Assembly (NCBI GenBank): GCA_964522975.1
Contig: CAZFXK010000060.1
Location: 1-15,793, forward strand
Reading direction: 5' to 3'
Source: Bacteroides_E sp964522975
GTDB taxonomy: Bacteria > Bacteroidota > Bacteroidia > Bacteroidales > Bacteroidaceae
Length of the DNA: 15,793 bases
The first letter of the stretch is position 1; every line of letters starts with the position of its first letter. This document shows, one piece after another, positions 1 through 7,760 of the stretch. Made by a program: the position numbers and the translations under genes. The notes beneath the pieces were generated by a model. The model searched no databases. It was given only the letters and a program-made list of their open reading frames with translations, and was not told where the DNA came from.

Positions 1-825
1 CAGATGCTATCAGACCCAAACATAAACCTCATATCCATTTGCACCCCATCAGGCCTCCACCCCGAGCACGGCATCATGGCCGCCAAAACCGGCAAACACG
101 TGCTCACCGAAAAACCCATGGCCTGCAGACTGGCAGAAGCAGATGAACTAATAAAAGCATGTGATGATGCCGGAGTAAAACTATTTGTAGTTCTCCAGAA
201 TCGCCTCAATCCCAGCATACAGCTGGTCAGAAGAGCCTTCGAAGAAGGCCGCTTCGGCCAAATATACATGATAACCTCTAACGTCTTCTGGACCCGCCCC
301 CAGGACTACTACGACATGGGCCCCTGGCGTGGCACCTGGGCACTGGATGGCGGCGCCTTCATGAACCAGGCCTCCCACTATGTGGACATGGTCCAATGGT
401 TCGGCGGTCCAATAAATGAAGTGAAGTCTATAACAGCGACATTAGCCCGTAACATAGAAACCGAAGATACCGGCGTAGCCATTATCCGCTTCCAAAACGG
501 AGCTATTGGCAGCATCAACGTAACTATGCTAACCTACCCCAAAAATTTGGAAGGTTCAATCACCATCCTTGGTGAAAAAGGTACAGTAAGAATAACCGGA
601 ACCTCCATGAACAAAATCGAATATTGGGAATTTGCAGATAAACAGCCCTATGATGAAGAAATAGAACAATACAATACAAATCCTATCTCCGTTTATGGCT
701 TTGGTCACAGCGGATATTATCGTAATGTAATTGACTGTTTACAAGCTAATGCTGAATCAGCTAGTGACGGTTCAGAAGGCAGAAAATCGCTCTTTTTATT
801 AGAGCAAATCTATAAGGACAAATAG
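1..825 (+). CDS. Gfo/Idh/MocA-family sugar-nucleotide oxidoreductase, 5'-truncated by window edge
   Basis: NAD(P)-dependent oxidoreductase, probably acting on a UDP-linked sugar such as UDP-GlcNAcA at C3 (WbpB/WlbA type). The reading frame is open to base 1, and the N-terminal Rossmann glycine motif lies outside the window, so this is a fragment; the first ATG in view (base 4) is internal. The family EKP motif (EKPMA) is at bases 109-123, its Lys being the usual catalytic residue. A DGG-x-NQ-x-H-x-VD segment follows, with the candidate catalytic His at 376-378. The C-terminal YGFGHSGYYRNVIDCL and EGRKSL segments match the usual end of the family. Assignment to the diacetamido-uronic acid route is inferred from the WbpI-like and WbpG-like genes downstream; other UDP-sugar dehydrogenases of the family cannot be excluded. 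Base composition is about 50-68% GC in many blocks of the first 420 bases but near 36% in the last 280. Confidence 0.9.
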   Translation, partial: QMLSDPNINLISICTPSGLHPEHGIMAAKTGKHVLTEKPMACRLAEADELIKACDDAGVKLFVVLQNRLNPSIQLVRRAFEEGRFGQIYMITSNVFWTRPQDYYDMGPWRGTWALDGGAFMNQASHYVDMVQWFGGPINEVKSITATLARNIETEDTGVAIIRFQNGAIGSINVTMLTYPKNLEGSITILGEKGTVRITGTSMNKIEYWEFADKQPYDEEIEQYNTNPISVYGFGHSGYYRNVIDCLQANAESASDGSEGRKSLFLLEQIYKDK

Positions 826-853
826 GATAAGATGGAAAGGAAGGAAAGGGACT

Positions 854-905
854 AGGTGTTAGTAAAAGTGAGTTTAATTCGTTATCCCCCTCACCCCTAA
901 CTCCT
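854..905. repeat. Imperfect inverted repeat with seven-base rhythm upstream of wzx
   Basis: Two arms pair across a 17-base loop (873-889). The inner stem is GTGAG (868-872) with CTCAC (890-894). The outer stem is AGGtGTTAG (854-862) with CTAACtCCT (897-905), 8 of 9 paired. The right arm reads as degenerate heptads (CCCCTCA, CCCCTAA, CTCCTTA, CTCTTAC). No T-tract follows, so it is not a standard terminator. It fills most of the gap between the oxidoreductase and the flippase. It resembles a small dispersed repeat element; its function is unknown. Confidence 0.5.
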
Positions 906-919
906 TACTCTTACTATTA

Positions 920-2401
920 ATGATAGATAAACTTCGAGCAACCTTGGCAAGCAAACTGCCACCGGGTAGCTTCGTCAGAAATGTTGTAACCTTAATGACC
1001 GGTACTACCTTTGCTCAGGCGTTAGGAATATTAGCGGCACCACTATTAACACGTTTATATACACCTGAGGATTTTGGAGTATATGGTATTTATATGGCAT
1101 TGGTCGGTGCTTTGGCTATATGTGCAGGTGGTGCCTATGACCAGGCGATTGTTATAGCTGATCAGGATGATGATGCTGTAAATATTATGGTTCTGACTCT
1201 ATCAATCAGCCTTATATATAGCCTGATTATTCTATTTGTATTCAATATATTTAGTTATCAAATATCAACAATCCTTAATATATTAAATTTCGAAAAATGG
1301 CTATGGATGGTTGCGGTTGGGGTTTTTATTACTGTATTATTCCAAATTGCAACTTATTGGAGTATCCGAATAGGTCAGTTCCCAAGGTTAGCAGTACGAC
1401 AGGTTACCCAAAGTACACTAACTGTAGGAACACAGTTATATTTTGGGTATTTCTTTAGTGGAGGTTTTTTGGGTTTATTCTTGTCATCATTATTAGGACA
1501 GCTAGTTGCAACAGGCCAATTATTAATAAAGATGATTAAGGAAGACCTAGTCTTATTATATAAGCATATAAAGATAACTAATATGCGGCGTGTAGCAAGA
1601 CGTTATAAGCGTTTCCCACTGTATCTTGTCCCTGCTGGATTACTTAATAACCTCGCATCAACTATACCATTATTTTTGCTTGGTTATTGTTTTAGTCCTC
1701 ACATAGTTGGTTTCTTTGTATTGAGTAACAGGATTCTAGTAATTCCAATCCAGCTTATAGGAAATTCAATTTCTCAGGTGTTCTATCCTAAAGCAAATAC
1801 TGCTTATCTAAATGGTCAACTTAATGAAACGACACTTAATATGCTTGTTTATCTTATACACTTAGGATTAGTCCCCTTTTTCTTATTTATTCTTGTTGCT
1901 CCCGAGTTATTTGGATTAATTTTTGGTTCTGAGTGGGATATAGCAGGTAAGTATTGCGTTTGGTTAGGTATATTTGCTTGTTTTAGGTTTATATCTTCGC
2001 CACTTTCAAGTATATTTATTATTCTTGGAAAGCAAAATATCACTCTGATTTTTGACTTGTGTTCATTAACGTTACGAATTCTTAGTATATATATAGGAAG
2101 TTTATTAAATAACGATATGCTGGCAATTGTGCTTTACGGTTTAACAGGTGCAATTATGTATCTAATGGCAATTTATTTAATTATTATTCTTTCAGACATA
2201 AGAATAAAAGATGTCTTTTGCCTTACAAAAATAGAAATCCAATTAGGACTGCTTTTAATATTGTTATTATTTGCAAAAAACATCTTTTCATGTAGTTGCA
2301 CTTTTTCAATAGTTGCAAGCATATCAATTGGTTTAATATATGTTTTTTATAAGATTTCTAAAAACAATTTATTTGAGGGGGGTAACTATGGCAAAGATTA
2401 G
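920..2401 (+). CDS. wzx: Wzx-type polysaccharide flippase (oligosaccharide translocase)
   Basis: Integral membrane protein of 493 aa that would flip the undecaprenyl-diphosphate-linked repeat unit to the outer face of the membrane. The N-terminus is typical of the polysaccharide biosynthesis/MATE-like family: a short basic lead, then VTLMTGTTFAQALGILAAPLLTRLYTPEDFG, with the LLTRLYTPEDFG box at about residues 41-53. Some 12-14 hydrophobic segments fill the rest, and the length is normal. The start at 920 is the only plausible one: in-frame stops lie at 869 and 875 and no other start codon falls between. It has no good ribosome binding site, since the purine-rich run at 835-850 is too far upstream, so initiation is weak or depends on local structure. 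The gene is very AT-rich, unlike the first half of the preceding gene. It overlaps the downstream methyltransferase by 14 bases. Confidence 0.93.
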   Translation: MIDKLRATLASKLPPGSFVRNVVTLMTGTTFAQALGILAAPLLTRLYTPEDFGVYGIYMALVGALAICAGGAYDQAIVIADQDDDAVNIMVLTLSISLIYSLIILFVFNIFSYQISTILNILNFEKWLWMVAVGVFITVLFQIATYWSIRIGQFPRLAVRQVTQSTLTVGTQLYFGYFFSGGFLGLFLSSLLGQLVATGQLLIKMIKEDLVLLYKHIKITNMRRVARRYKRFPLYLVPAGLLNNLASTIPLFLLGYCFSPHIVGFFVLSNRILVIPIQLIGNSISQVFYPKANTAYLNGQLNETTLNMLVYLIHLGLVPFFLFILVAPELFGLIFGSEWDIAGKYCVWLGIFACFRFISSPLSSIFIILGKQNITLIFDLCSLTLRILSIYIGSLLNNDMLAIVLYGLTGAIMYLMAIYLIIILSDIRIKDVFCLTKIEIQLGLLLILLLFAKNIFSCSCTFSIVASISIGLIYVFYKISKNNLFEGGNYGKD

Positions 2402-3149
2402 TCTTTATGAATGCGAGGATTATTTAAATGGTATTTCGTTTGATTCGGGATTGAAAGTTGAAATTCCTCATACTAAATTAATGTATAGGATTGAGTTATT
2501 GGAATCCTTAACAAAGGGATTAAAAGTAATTCATTTGGGGTGTGCCGACCATCTCCCTCTAATTCAAGAAAAAATAAGAAACAATATCTGGTTGCATGCA
2601 CGAATAGTAAGAAGCAGTAAGAAGTGTTTAGGAGTTGATATAAACAAGGAAGCTGTAAAATATGTGAAACGGGAATTAGGTTATAAGGATGTATATTGTG
2701 CAGATCTTTCAAGTCAACCCTTAGCTGAAATAAGAGAAGACTCATGGGACTTGTTGATTATGGGAGAGATTATTGAGCATGTTCCTTCACCATATAGTTT
2801 TATTAATAAATTGATAAACAATTTAGAGGGAAGAGTAAAACATCTGATTATAACCGTACCAAATGCATTTGCATTAGAAAACACAAAATTTATTAGGAAT
2901 AATATAGAATTTATAAACAGTGACCACTATTTTTGGTTTACACCCTATACGATATCTAGAATTCTTGAGAATGCTGGATGTGAAATAGAAAAAATATATA
3001 TGTGTGAATCAGCACGTCCTAGTCGACGCGCTCGTGTAAGACATTATTTATATTACCGAAAAATACTAAACCATTCATTACTTAGAAATACAATTGTAGT
3101 GTTAGCTAGAATAAAGGAAGCCGACTCTATAGAGGTTATACAACAATGA
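2388..3149 (+). CDS. Class I SAM-dependent methyltransferase
   Basis: Putative O-methyltransferase of 253 aa, likely decorating a sugar of the repeat unit or its terminal residue. Motif I is VIHLGCAD at residues 47-54, the acidic end of strand 2 is GVDIN with Asp84, and a MGEIIEHV block at 125-132 matches the post-motif II region of Methyltransf_23-like proteins; a TVPN segment follows. The start is set at 2388, not the ATG at 2340: a strong GAGGGGGG ribosome binding site lies at 2375-2382, five bases before 2388, and the extra 16 residues would lie inside the flippase. It overlaps wzx by 14 bases and the next gene by 4 (ATGA), which suggests translational coupling. The substrate cannot be read from the sequence. 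Confidence 0.85.
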   Translation: MAKISLYECEDYLNGISFDSGLKVEIPHTKLMYRIELLESLTKGLKVIHLGCADHLPLIQEKIRNNIWLHARIVRSSKKCLGVDINKEAVKYVKRELGYKDVYCADLSSQPLAEIREDSWDLLIMGEIIEHVPSPYSFINKLINNLEGRVKHLIITVPNAFALENTKFIRNNIEFINSDHYFWFTPYTISRILENAGCEIEKIYMCESARPSRRARVRHYLYYRKILNHSLLRNTIVVLARIKEADSIEVIQQ

Positions 3150-4378
3150 AAATACTATATTATTTTACAGCTTCGTATCCATTCGGAATAGGAGAGGTTT
3201 GGAAATACAATGAACTTACTTACTTAAAAGATTATTTTGATAAGATAGTTGTTATTCCGAACTCTTATGGAGGCAATAAGATAGCGAAACCTGTTCCTTC
3301 TAAAATCGAAATACAAGAACCAATAATACCTTATTTTGGAAAAGTTAAATTTAAATATTTAGATTTACCACGTTTGAAACTGTTATTCCAGGCAATAGTA
3401 TGTAAATCTCCAGTTACAGCACATTTGCACGATTTTAGGGAAAATAGAGTTTGGACTAAAAGAAACTGGATACAAAGATGGTTAACTGATTTGTTGTTAA
3501 CCAGATATTATTATGGAGAGTTAACTAAACGTGGAGTAATTAATACAAATGCTGTTTTTTATTTCTTTTGGGGAAGTGGTACAGCTAGTATAGTACCATA
3601 TATTAAAAACAGGAATATCAGAACGATTATAAAGTATCATGGAGCTGATTTGTACAAAGAGAGAAGTAATGGTTATCTACCAATTCGTAATGCTCAGTAT
3701 GATTCTGTTGATGCAGCATTATTTATATCTAAGAACGGATTAGACTACGCAACCCGGTACTATCCAGACAATAAAAACAAAATGCATTTATTTCGCCTGG
3801 GGGTTTTTCATAAGGGATTTTCTATCCCGAGTATGGATGGGATTCTAAGAGTGGTATCTTGTTCTTTTTTAGTTCCAGTTAAACGAGTTGAATTAATTGT
3901 AGAAGCATTATCCTTATGTAATGACAATATAGAATGGACCCATATAGGCGGGGGACCTGGATTGGAGCAAATACAAGAAAAGGTAGCCAATCTTCCAGGT
4001 AATGTTAAAGCACATATTGTTGGTACAGTTTCGCCAAATAAAGTAATGGATTTCTATATTGACAAAGCAGTTGATCTTTTTCTTAATGTAAGTTCATCTG
4101 AGGGTATCCCAGTATCCATTATGGAAGCTATTTCTGCTGGTATACCTGTTTTTGCTACTAATGTAGGGGGAACTTCGGAAATAGTCAGTGATAAAATGGG
4201 GAAATTATTAAGTTCTAATATCTCTCCAGAAGAATTAGCACAAAAATTAAACGAATTTGTTAGGTTGCCATATGGGAAAAAACTAGAATTAAGAAATAAT
4301 GCTTTTGATTGCTTTAACACTCTTTATAATGGCGAAAAAAACCTGAGGGTTGTTGCCGAATTTATAGGTAGTATATAA
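3146..4378 (+). CDS. GT4-family glycosyltransferase
   Basis: Retaining GT-B glycosyltransferase of 410 aa acting at the cytoplasmic face on the lipid-linked glycan. Seen in order: an N-terminal domain starting MKILYYFTASYPFGIGE; an LVPVKR box at 242-247, the usual nucleotide-phosphate-contacting region; an HIGGGPGLEQI strand; GTVSPNKVMDFY; and a canonical E-x7-E motif with Glu319 and Glu327 in SSEGIPVSIMEAISAGIPV, followed by NVGGTSEIV. The start codon overlaps the methyltransferase stop as ATGA, so the two are probably coupled. Donor and acceptor are not predictable; candidates include the amidino-uronic acid sugar, Gal-type sugars or fucose made by neighbours. Confidence 0.92.
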   Translation: MKILYYFTASYPFGIGEVWKYNELTYLKDYFDKIVVIPNSYGGNKIAKPVPSKIEIQEPIIPYFGKVKFKYLDLPRLKLLFQAIVCKSPVTAHLHDFRENRVWTKRNWIQRWLTDLLLTRYYYGELTKRGVINTNAVFYFFWGSGTASIVPYIKNRNIRTIIKYHGADLYKERSNGYLPIRNAQYDSVDAALFISKNGLDYATRYYPDNKNKMHLFRLGVFHKGFSIPSMDGILRVVSCSFLVPVKRVELIVEALSLCNDNIEWTHIGGGPGLEQIQEKVANLPGNVKAHIVGTVSPNKVMDFYIDKAVDLFLNVSSSEGIPVSIMEAISAGIPVFATNVGGTSEIVSDKMGKLLSSNISPEELAQKLNEFVRLPYGKKLELRNNAFDCFNTLYNGEKNLRVVAEFIGSI

Positions 4379-4418
4379 CTAAATGAATGTTACATGAAAA
4401 TTATGGAAGGGAATCTTT

Positions 4419-5318
4419 ATGAGAATATTAGTTACAGGTGGATGCGGTTTTATTGGTTCGCATTTAGTTGATAGACTTATAAAAGATGGCTACGAGGTTT
4501 TTATCATTGACAATTTATCTACTGGATCTAGGAAAAATCTAAATTCAGATGCAGTATTTTATTACTTGGATATTAGGTCGGCTAACCTAATATCGGTTTT
4601 TGAAAAGATTCGCCCCGATATTGTATTTCATCTAGCTGCCCAAGTTAGTGTACCTTTGTCATTAGATGATCCTAACCTGGATGCAGAAGTTAACATTTTA
4701 GGTACTATAAAGCTATTAGAAGCATGTAACAAAGCTAAAGTAAAAAGAATAGTTTTTTCATCATCGGCAGCAGTATATGGATTACCCATTACATTACCAA
4801 TTAATGAAAACCATTCGCTTTTACCTGTCTCGCCATATGGAATCAGCAAAATGACTGCAGAATTTTATATACAACTCAACCAACAGATTTCGGGAATGGA
4901 ATATCAGATTTTAAGATATGCTAATGTTTATGGTCCTCGCCAAGGTTCAAAAGGCGAAGGCGGAGTAATATCTATTTTTAATCAACAACTTAGAAAGAAG
5001 CAATCTATAGAAATATTCGGTTCGGGAAATCAGACAAGGGATTTCATTTATGTGAGTGATGTAGTAGATGCGAATTTAGCTGCTATAACAAGTCGGGCGA
5101 ATATTATAGTAAATATTAGTACGGGAATTGGAACATCATTAAATCAAATTGTTCGTTGTATTAAAACAGTTTACATAAATAATGTGGATATATTGTACAC
5201 TTCAGAACGTTCAGGAGATATTGATCATAGTGTACTTGACAATGAGAGAGCAAAAAGGTGTTTACGATGGGAAGCTCATTATGATATTATTGCCGGATTA
5301 AAAGAAACTCTATACTAA
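4419..5318 (+). CDS. NAD-dependent epimerase/dehydratase, UDP-glucose 4-epimerase-like
   Basis: Extended SDR of 299 aa, probably interconverting the C4 configuration of a UDP-sugar (Glc/Gal, GlcNAc/GalNAc or a uronate). The NAD-binding GGCGFIGSH glycine motif is at residues 7-15, followed by an acidic strand-2 end in IIDNLSTGS. An SSSAAVYG box supplies the catalytic Ser region, the YxxxK pair is Tyr140 and Lys144 (SPYGISK), and RYANVYGPRQ is typical of GalE-like proteins. At 299 aa it is somewhat shorter than E. coli GalE (338 aa), as in many polysaccharide-cluster epimerases. A GGAAGGG ribosome binding site at 4404-4410 supports the ATG at 4419. Substrate size preference cannot be called, so no symbol is given. 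Confidence 0.9.
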   Translation: MRILVTGGCGFIGSHLVDRLIKDGYEVFIIDNLSTGSRKNLNSDAVFYYLDIRSANLISVFEKIRPDIVFHLAAQVSVPLSLDDPNLDAEVNILGTIKLLEACNKAKVKRIVFSSSAAVYGLPITLPINENHSLLPVSPYGISKMTAEFYIQLNQQISGMEYQILRYANVYGPRQGSKGEGGVISIFNQQLRKKQSIEIFGSGNQTRDFIYVSDVVDANLAAITSRANIIVNISTGIGTSLNQIVRCIKTVYINNVDILYTSERSGDIDHSVLDNERAKRCLRWEAHYDIIAGLKETLY

Positions 5319-5334
5319 AAGGAGGGCATTTTGG

Positions 5335-6447
5335 ATGGATGAACATCAAATTTGTAAAAAATGTATTATGGATACATCAGACCCTTACATAAAGTTTGAT
5401 GAACAAGGAATATGTAACCACTGCAGAACATATGAACAGAGCATAAAACGAGGACTCGTTACCGGAGAAACTGGTAAGCGAGAATTAGCCAAGATTATAA
5501 CTAAGATAAAAGAGGATGGCAAAGGAAACGAACATGATTGTTTAATTGGCCTTAGCGGTGGAGTGGATAGTACTTATGTTGCTTATAAACTTATTGAATT
5601 TGGATTAAAGCCATTAGTATTACATCTTGACAACGAATGGGATTCCGAAGTTGCTAAGCAAAACATAGAGAAAACCGTTTCCAAGCTTGATCTTCATATA
5701 GAACATTATCGAGTTGATTGGACAGAATTTAAAGACTTACAGTTAGCATTTCTAAAAGCATCTGTTCCCGATCTAGAAATACCAACTGATCATGCGATTG
5801 TATCATTATTCTATAAAGCGGCCAAAGAACGGGGGATAAAATATTTCATTAGCGGTTCAAACCTGGCAACAGAATCACACCTACCTGCTGCATGGTCTAC
5901 TGGACATCGTGATTGGAAATATATAAAAAGTATTCATAAAATGTATGGTACAGTTCCATTAAAAAGTTACCCCCACCATACAGTAGCGGATCTGGGATAC
6001 TATAAACTAATATTGCGTTTGAATACCATAAACATTTTAAATTACATGGACTATAACAAAGAAGAGGCCATCGAAACACTAGAGAAAGAGTTGGGTTGGC
6101 AGCAGTATGGAGGCAAACACTACGAATCTATATATACGAGATTTATTCAAGGTTATATTTTGCCTACAAAATTCGGATATGATAAAAGAAGGCAACATTT
6201 ATCAACATTGATATGCTCAGGACAGATTGACCGAAATGCGGCCTTAGCTGAAATGGAGAAAAATCCATATCCATCTGAGGAATTATTAGAGACTGATATT
6301 AAAGTCTTTAAGGATAAGTTGGGATTAAATGATCAGGAATATACCAGGCTATTATCATTACCTAACAAAAGCTTTTGGGATTATCCTTCTTACGAAAAGT
6401 CGTGGGCGTTTCGAACTGGAAGAGCGTTGTATTTAAGGTTAAAGTAA
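5335..6447 (+). CDS. wbpG: N-acetyl sugar amidotransferase (WbpG/PseA type)
   Basis: ATP-dependent amidotransferase of 370 aa that in the known family turns an N-acetyl group on a nucleotide-activated sugar into an acetamidino group. An N-terminal four-cysteine metal site is visible (Cys7, Cys10, Cys27, Cys30). The PP-loop ATP pyrophosphatase motif SGGVDS is at 74-79, and length and both signatures fit the family. An AAGGAGGG ribosome binding site at 5319-5326 lies eight bases before the ATG. In Pseudomonas aeruginosa O5, WbpG works with HisH- and HisF-like proteins that deliver ammonia, and these are normally adjacent; here the next gene is a glycosyltransferase and no such partner is in the window. 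The WbpI-like and WbpB-like genes suggest a diacetamido-mannuronic acid substrate; a pseudaminic- or legionaminic-type substrate is less likely because no such genes are seen. Confidence 0.9.
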   Translation: MDEHQICKKCIMDTSDPYIKFDEQGICNHCRTYEQSIKRGLVTGETGKRELAKIITKIKEDGKGNEHDCLIGLSGGVDSTYVAYKLIEFGLKPLVLHLDNEWDSEVAKQNIEKTVSKLDLHIEHYRVDWTEFKDLQLAFLKASVPDLEIPTDHAIVSLFYKAAKERGIKYFISGSNLATESHLPAAWSTGHRDWKYIKSIHKMYGTVPLKSYPHHTVADLGYYKLILRLNTINILNYMDYNKEEAIETLEKELGWQQYGGKHYESIYTRFIQGYILPTKFGYDKRRQHLSTLICSGQIDRNAALAEMEKNPYPSEELLETDIKVFKDKLGLNDQEYTRLLSLPNKSFWDYPSYEKSWAFRTGRALYLRLK

Positions 6448-6499
6448 ACAGCGACGCGATATTACGGTATAGCATTGCGATTGGGGAGCATGGTTTGAT

Positions 6500-7708
6500 A
6501 TGAGAATCTTGTACGTGACTCCATTATGGAGCGGATTTGGAGATATATTGTTAGATGGAGCAGTAAATGCTAAAGGAATGCCTGCTTTTATAAATCCATT
6601 AAGAAGACTAATTGAACAGGGACATCAAGTTGATTTTATAATTGCTACTAAAACACAAATTGATGAGAACGACCTAAACATAAACGTAGATTGGCTTAAG
6701 AATTCTAAATTCTATTTTACTGATTGGGATCTATCCTTAACCGGACGACTGAAATCACCGTATCCATTATATAAAATAATTCAAAGGTTATTAAAAGAAC
6801 AAAAATACGAATTTGTTTATGGACATGGTAGTGTAGGTGCAATTGCTAATATAGTTGCAAACAGGAATGACATTCCATTTGGAATACGTCTATATGGAAC
6901 ATTTTTAGCCCCCGAAATTGATAAATATTCACCAATAAAAATATTTATAAAACATCCATTAGAATATTTGTCATTTAGATTAAGGAAGAGTTTTTTATTA
7001 ATGACAAATGATGGAACAAGAGGTAATGAAGTCTATAGATATTTAATATCTGATAAACCTTCGTATAACTTCCATTTCTGGTTAAATGGATTTGATAATA
7101 TATTAAATGTCGATGAACATGAACTGAATGCTGATATTCTATTAAATAAGCCATACATAATATATCCTGCTCGAATCTCGCGTTGGAAACGACAGCATCT
7201 TGCGGTTGAATTATTACAAGAACTACATAAAAAAGGGTTAAATATACATTTATATTTTGCCGGTCATATAAGCGAAACAGATTATTGGGACGAGGTACAA
7301 AAAAAAGTTATTGATTTTGATTTAAATGATTATGTACATTACTTGGGAACAGTAGAACCGGCTAAACTTATGACTTTTGATGCGGCAGCTTTTGCAGTAC
7401 TATCGTTATATGATTTGTCTAATTTAGGTAATGTAGTTATAGAGGCCTTATCAATTGGAGCTTTGGTTATATCTTTAAATGATGGGAGTTTACACGGTAT
7501 TATTAACAACGGAGTAAATGGTGTATTGGTCGACAATATTGAACAGGCTGCAAAACAAATATCGGAGCTTGTTGAATCGTCTCAGGTATACCAGAAGTTA
7601 CGATACAATGCTAAAAAACAGGCTCCCAATCTTTTCAAAACATGGGATCAACGAGCAGAAGATGAAATACAACTGATTATTAACGCTGTAAAACAATTCG
7701 GAAAATAG
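6500..7708 (+). CDS. GT4-like glycosyltransferase with degenerate E-x7-E motif
   Basis: GT-B fold glycosyltransferase of 402 aa. The C-terminal domain is clear: YPARISRWKRQH at 222-233 is the donor-phosphate-binding region, then LGTVEPAKLMTF, then SNLGNVVIEALSIGALVISL. The second Glu of the usual E-x7-E pair is Glu315, but the position of the first is Ser307, so the motif is partly lost. It is followed by a family-typical GVNGVLVDN. A TGGGGAG ribosome binding site at 6482-6488 supports the ATG at 6500. A 52-base gap separates it from the amidotransferase. The substrate is not predictable; its place between WbpG and the WbpI-like enzyme makes the amidino-sugar a reasonable but unproven donor. 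Confidence 0.88.
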   Translation: MRILYVTPLWSGFGDILLDGAVNAKGMPAFINPLRRLIEQGHQVDFIIATKTQIDENDLNINVDWLKNSKFYFTDWDLSLTGRLKSPYPLYKIIQRLLKEQKYEFVYGHGSVGAIANIVANRNDIPFGIRLYGTFLAPEIDKYSPIKIFIKHPLEYLSFRLRKSFLLMTNDGTRGNEVYRYLISDKPSYNFHFWLNGFDNILNVDEHELNADILLNKPYIIYPARISRWKRQHLAVELLQELHKKGLNIHLYFAGHISETDYWDEVQKKVIDFDLNDYVHYLGTVEPAKLMTFDAAAFAVLSLYDLSNLGNVVIEALSIGALVISLNDGSLHGIINNGVNGVLVDNIEQAAKQISELVESSQVYQKLRYNAKKQAPNLFKTWDQRAEDEIQLIINAVKQFGK

Positions 7709-7760
7709 ATTGGTTTGTTAACTCTTTAGCTTTATTAGTATGGTTGAGAGGAATAAAAAT

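Noticed and set aside
181..396. Minus-strand frames opposite the genes (for example 181-396, 2473-2745, 4054-4320, 8573-8866)
   Set aside because: They lie fully inside well-supported + strand genes, lack recognisable domains, and read as antisense shadows.
2340..2387. Upstream ATG at 2340 as the methyltransferase start
   Set aside because: It adds 16 residues read from inside wzx, with no ribosome binding site, while 2388 has GAGGGGGG at the right distance.
7740..7760. ATG at 7740 as the 2-epimerase start
   Set aside because: The added residues MVERNKN precede the normal family N-terminus, and the ribosome binding site lies between 7740 and 7761.
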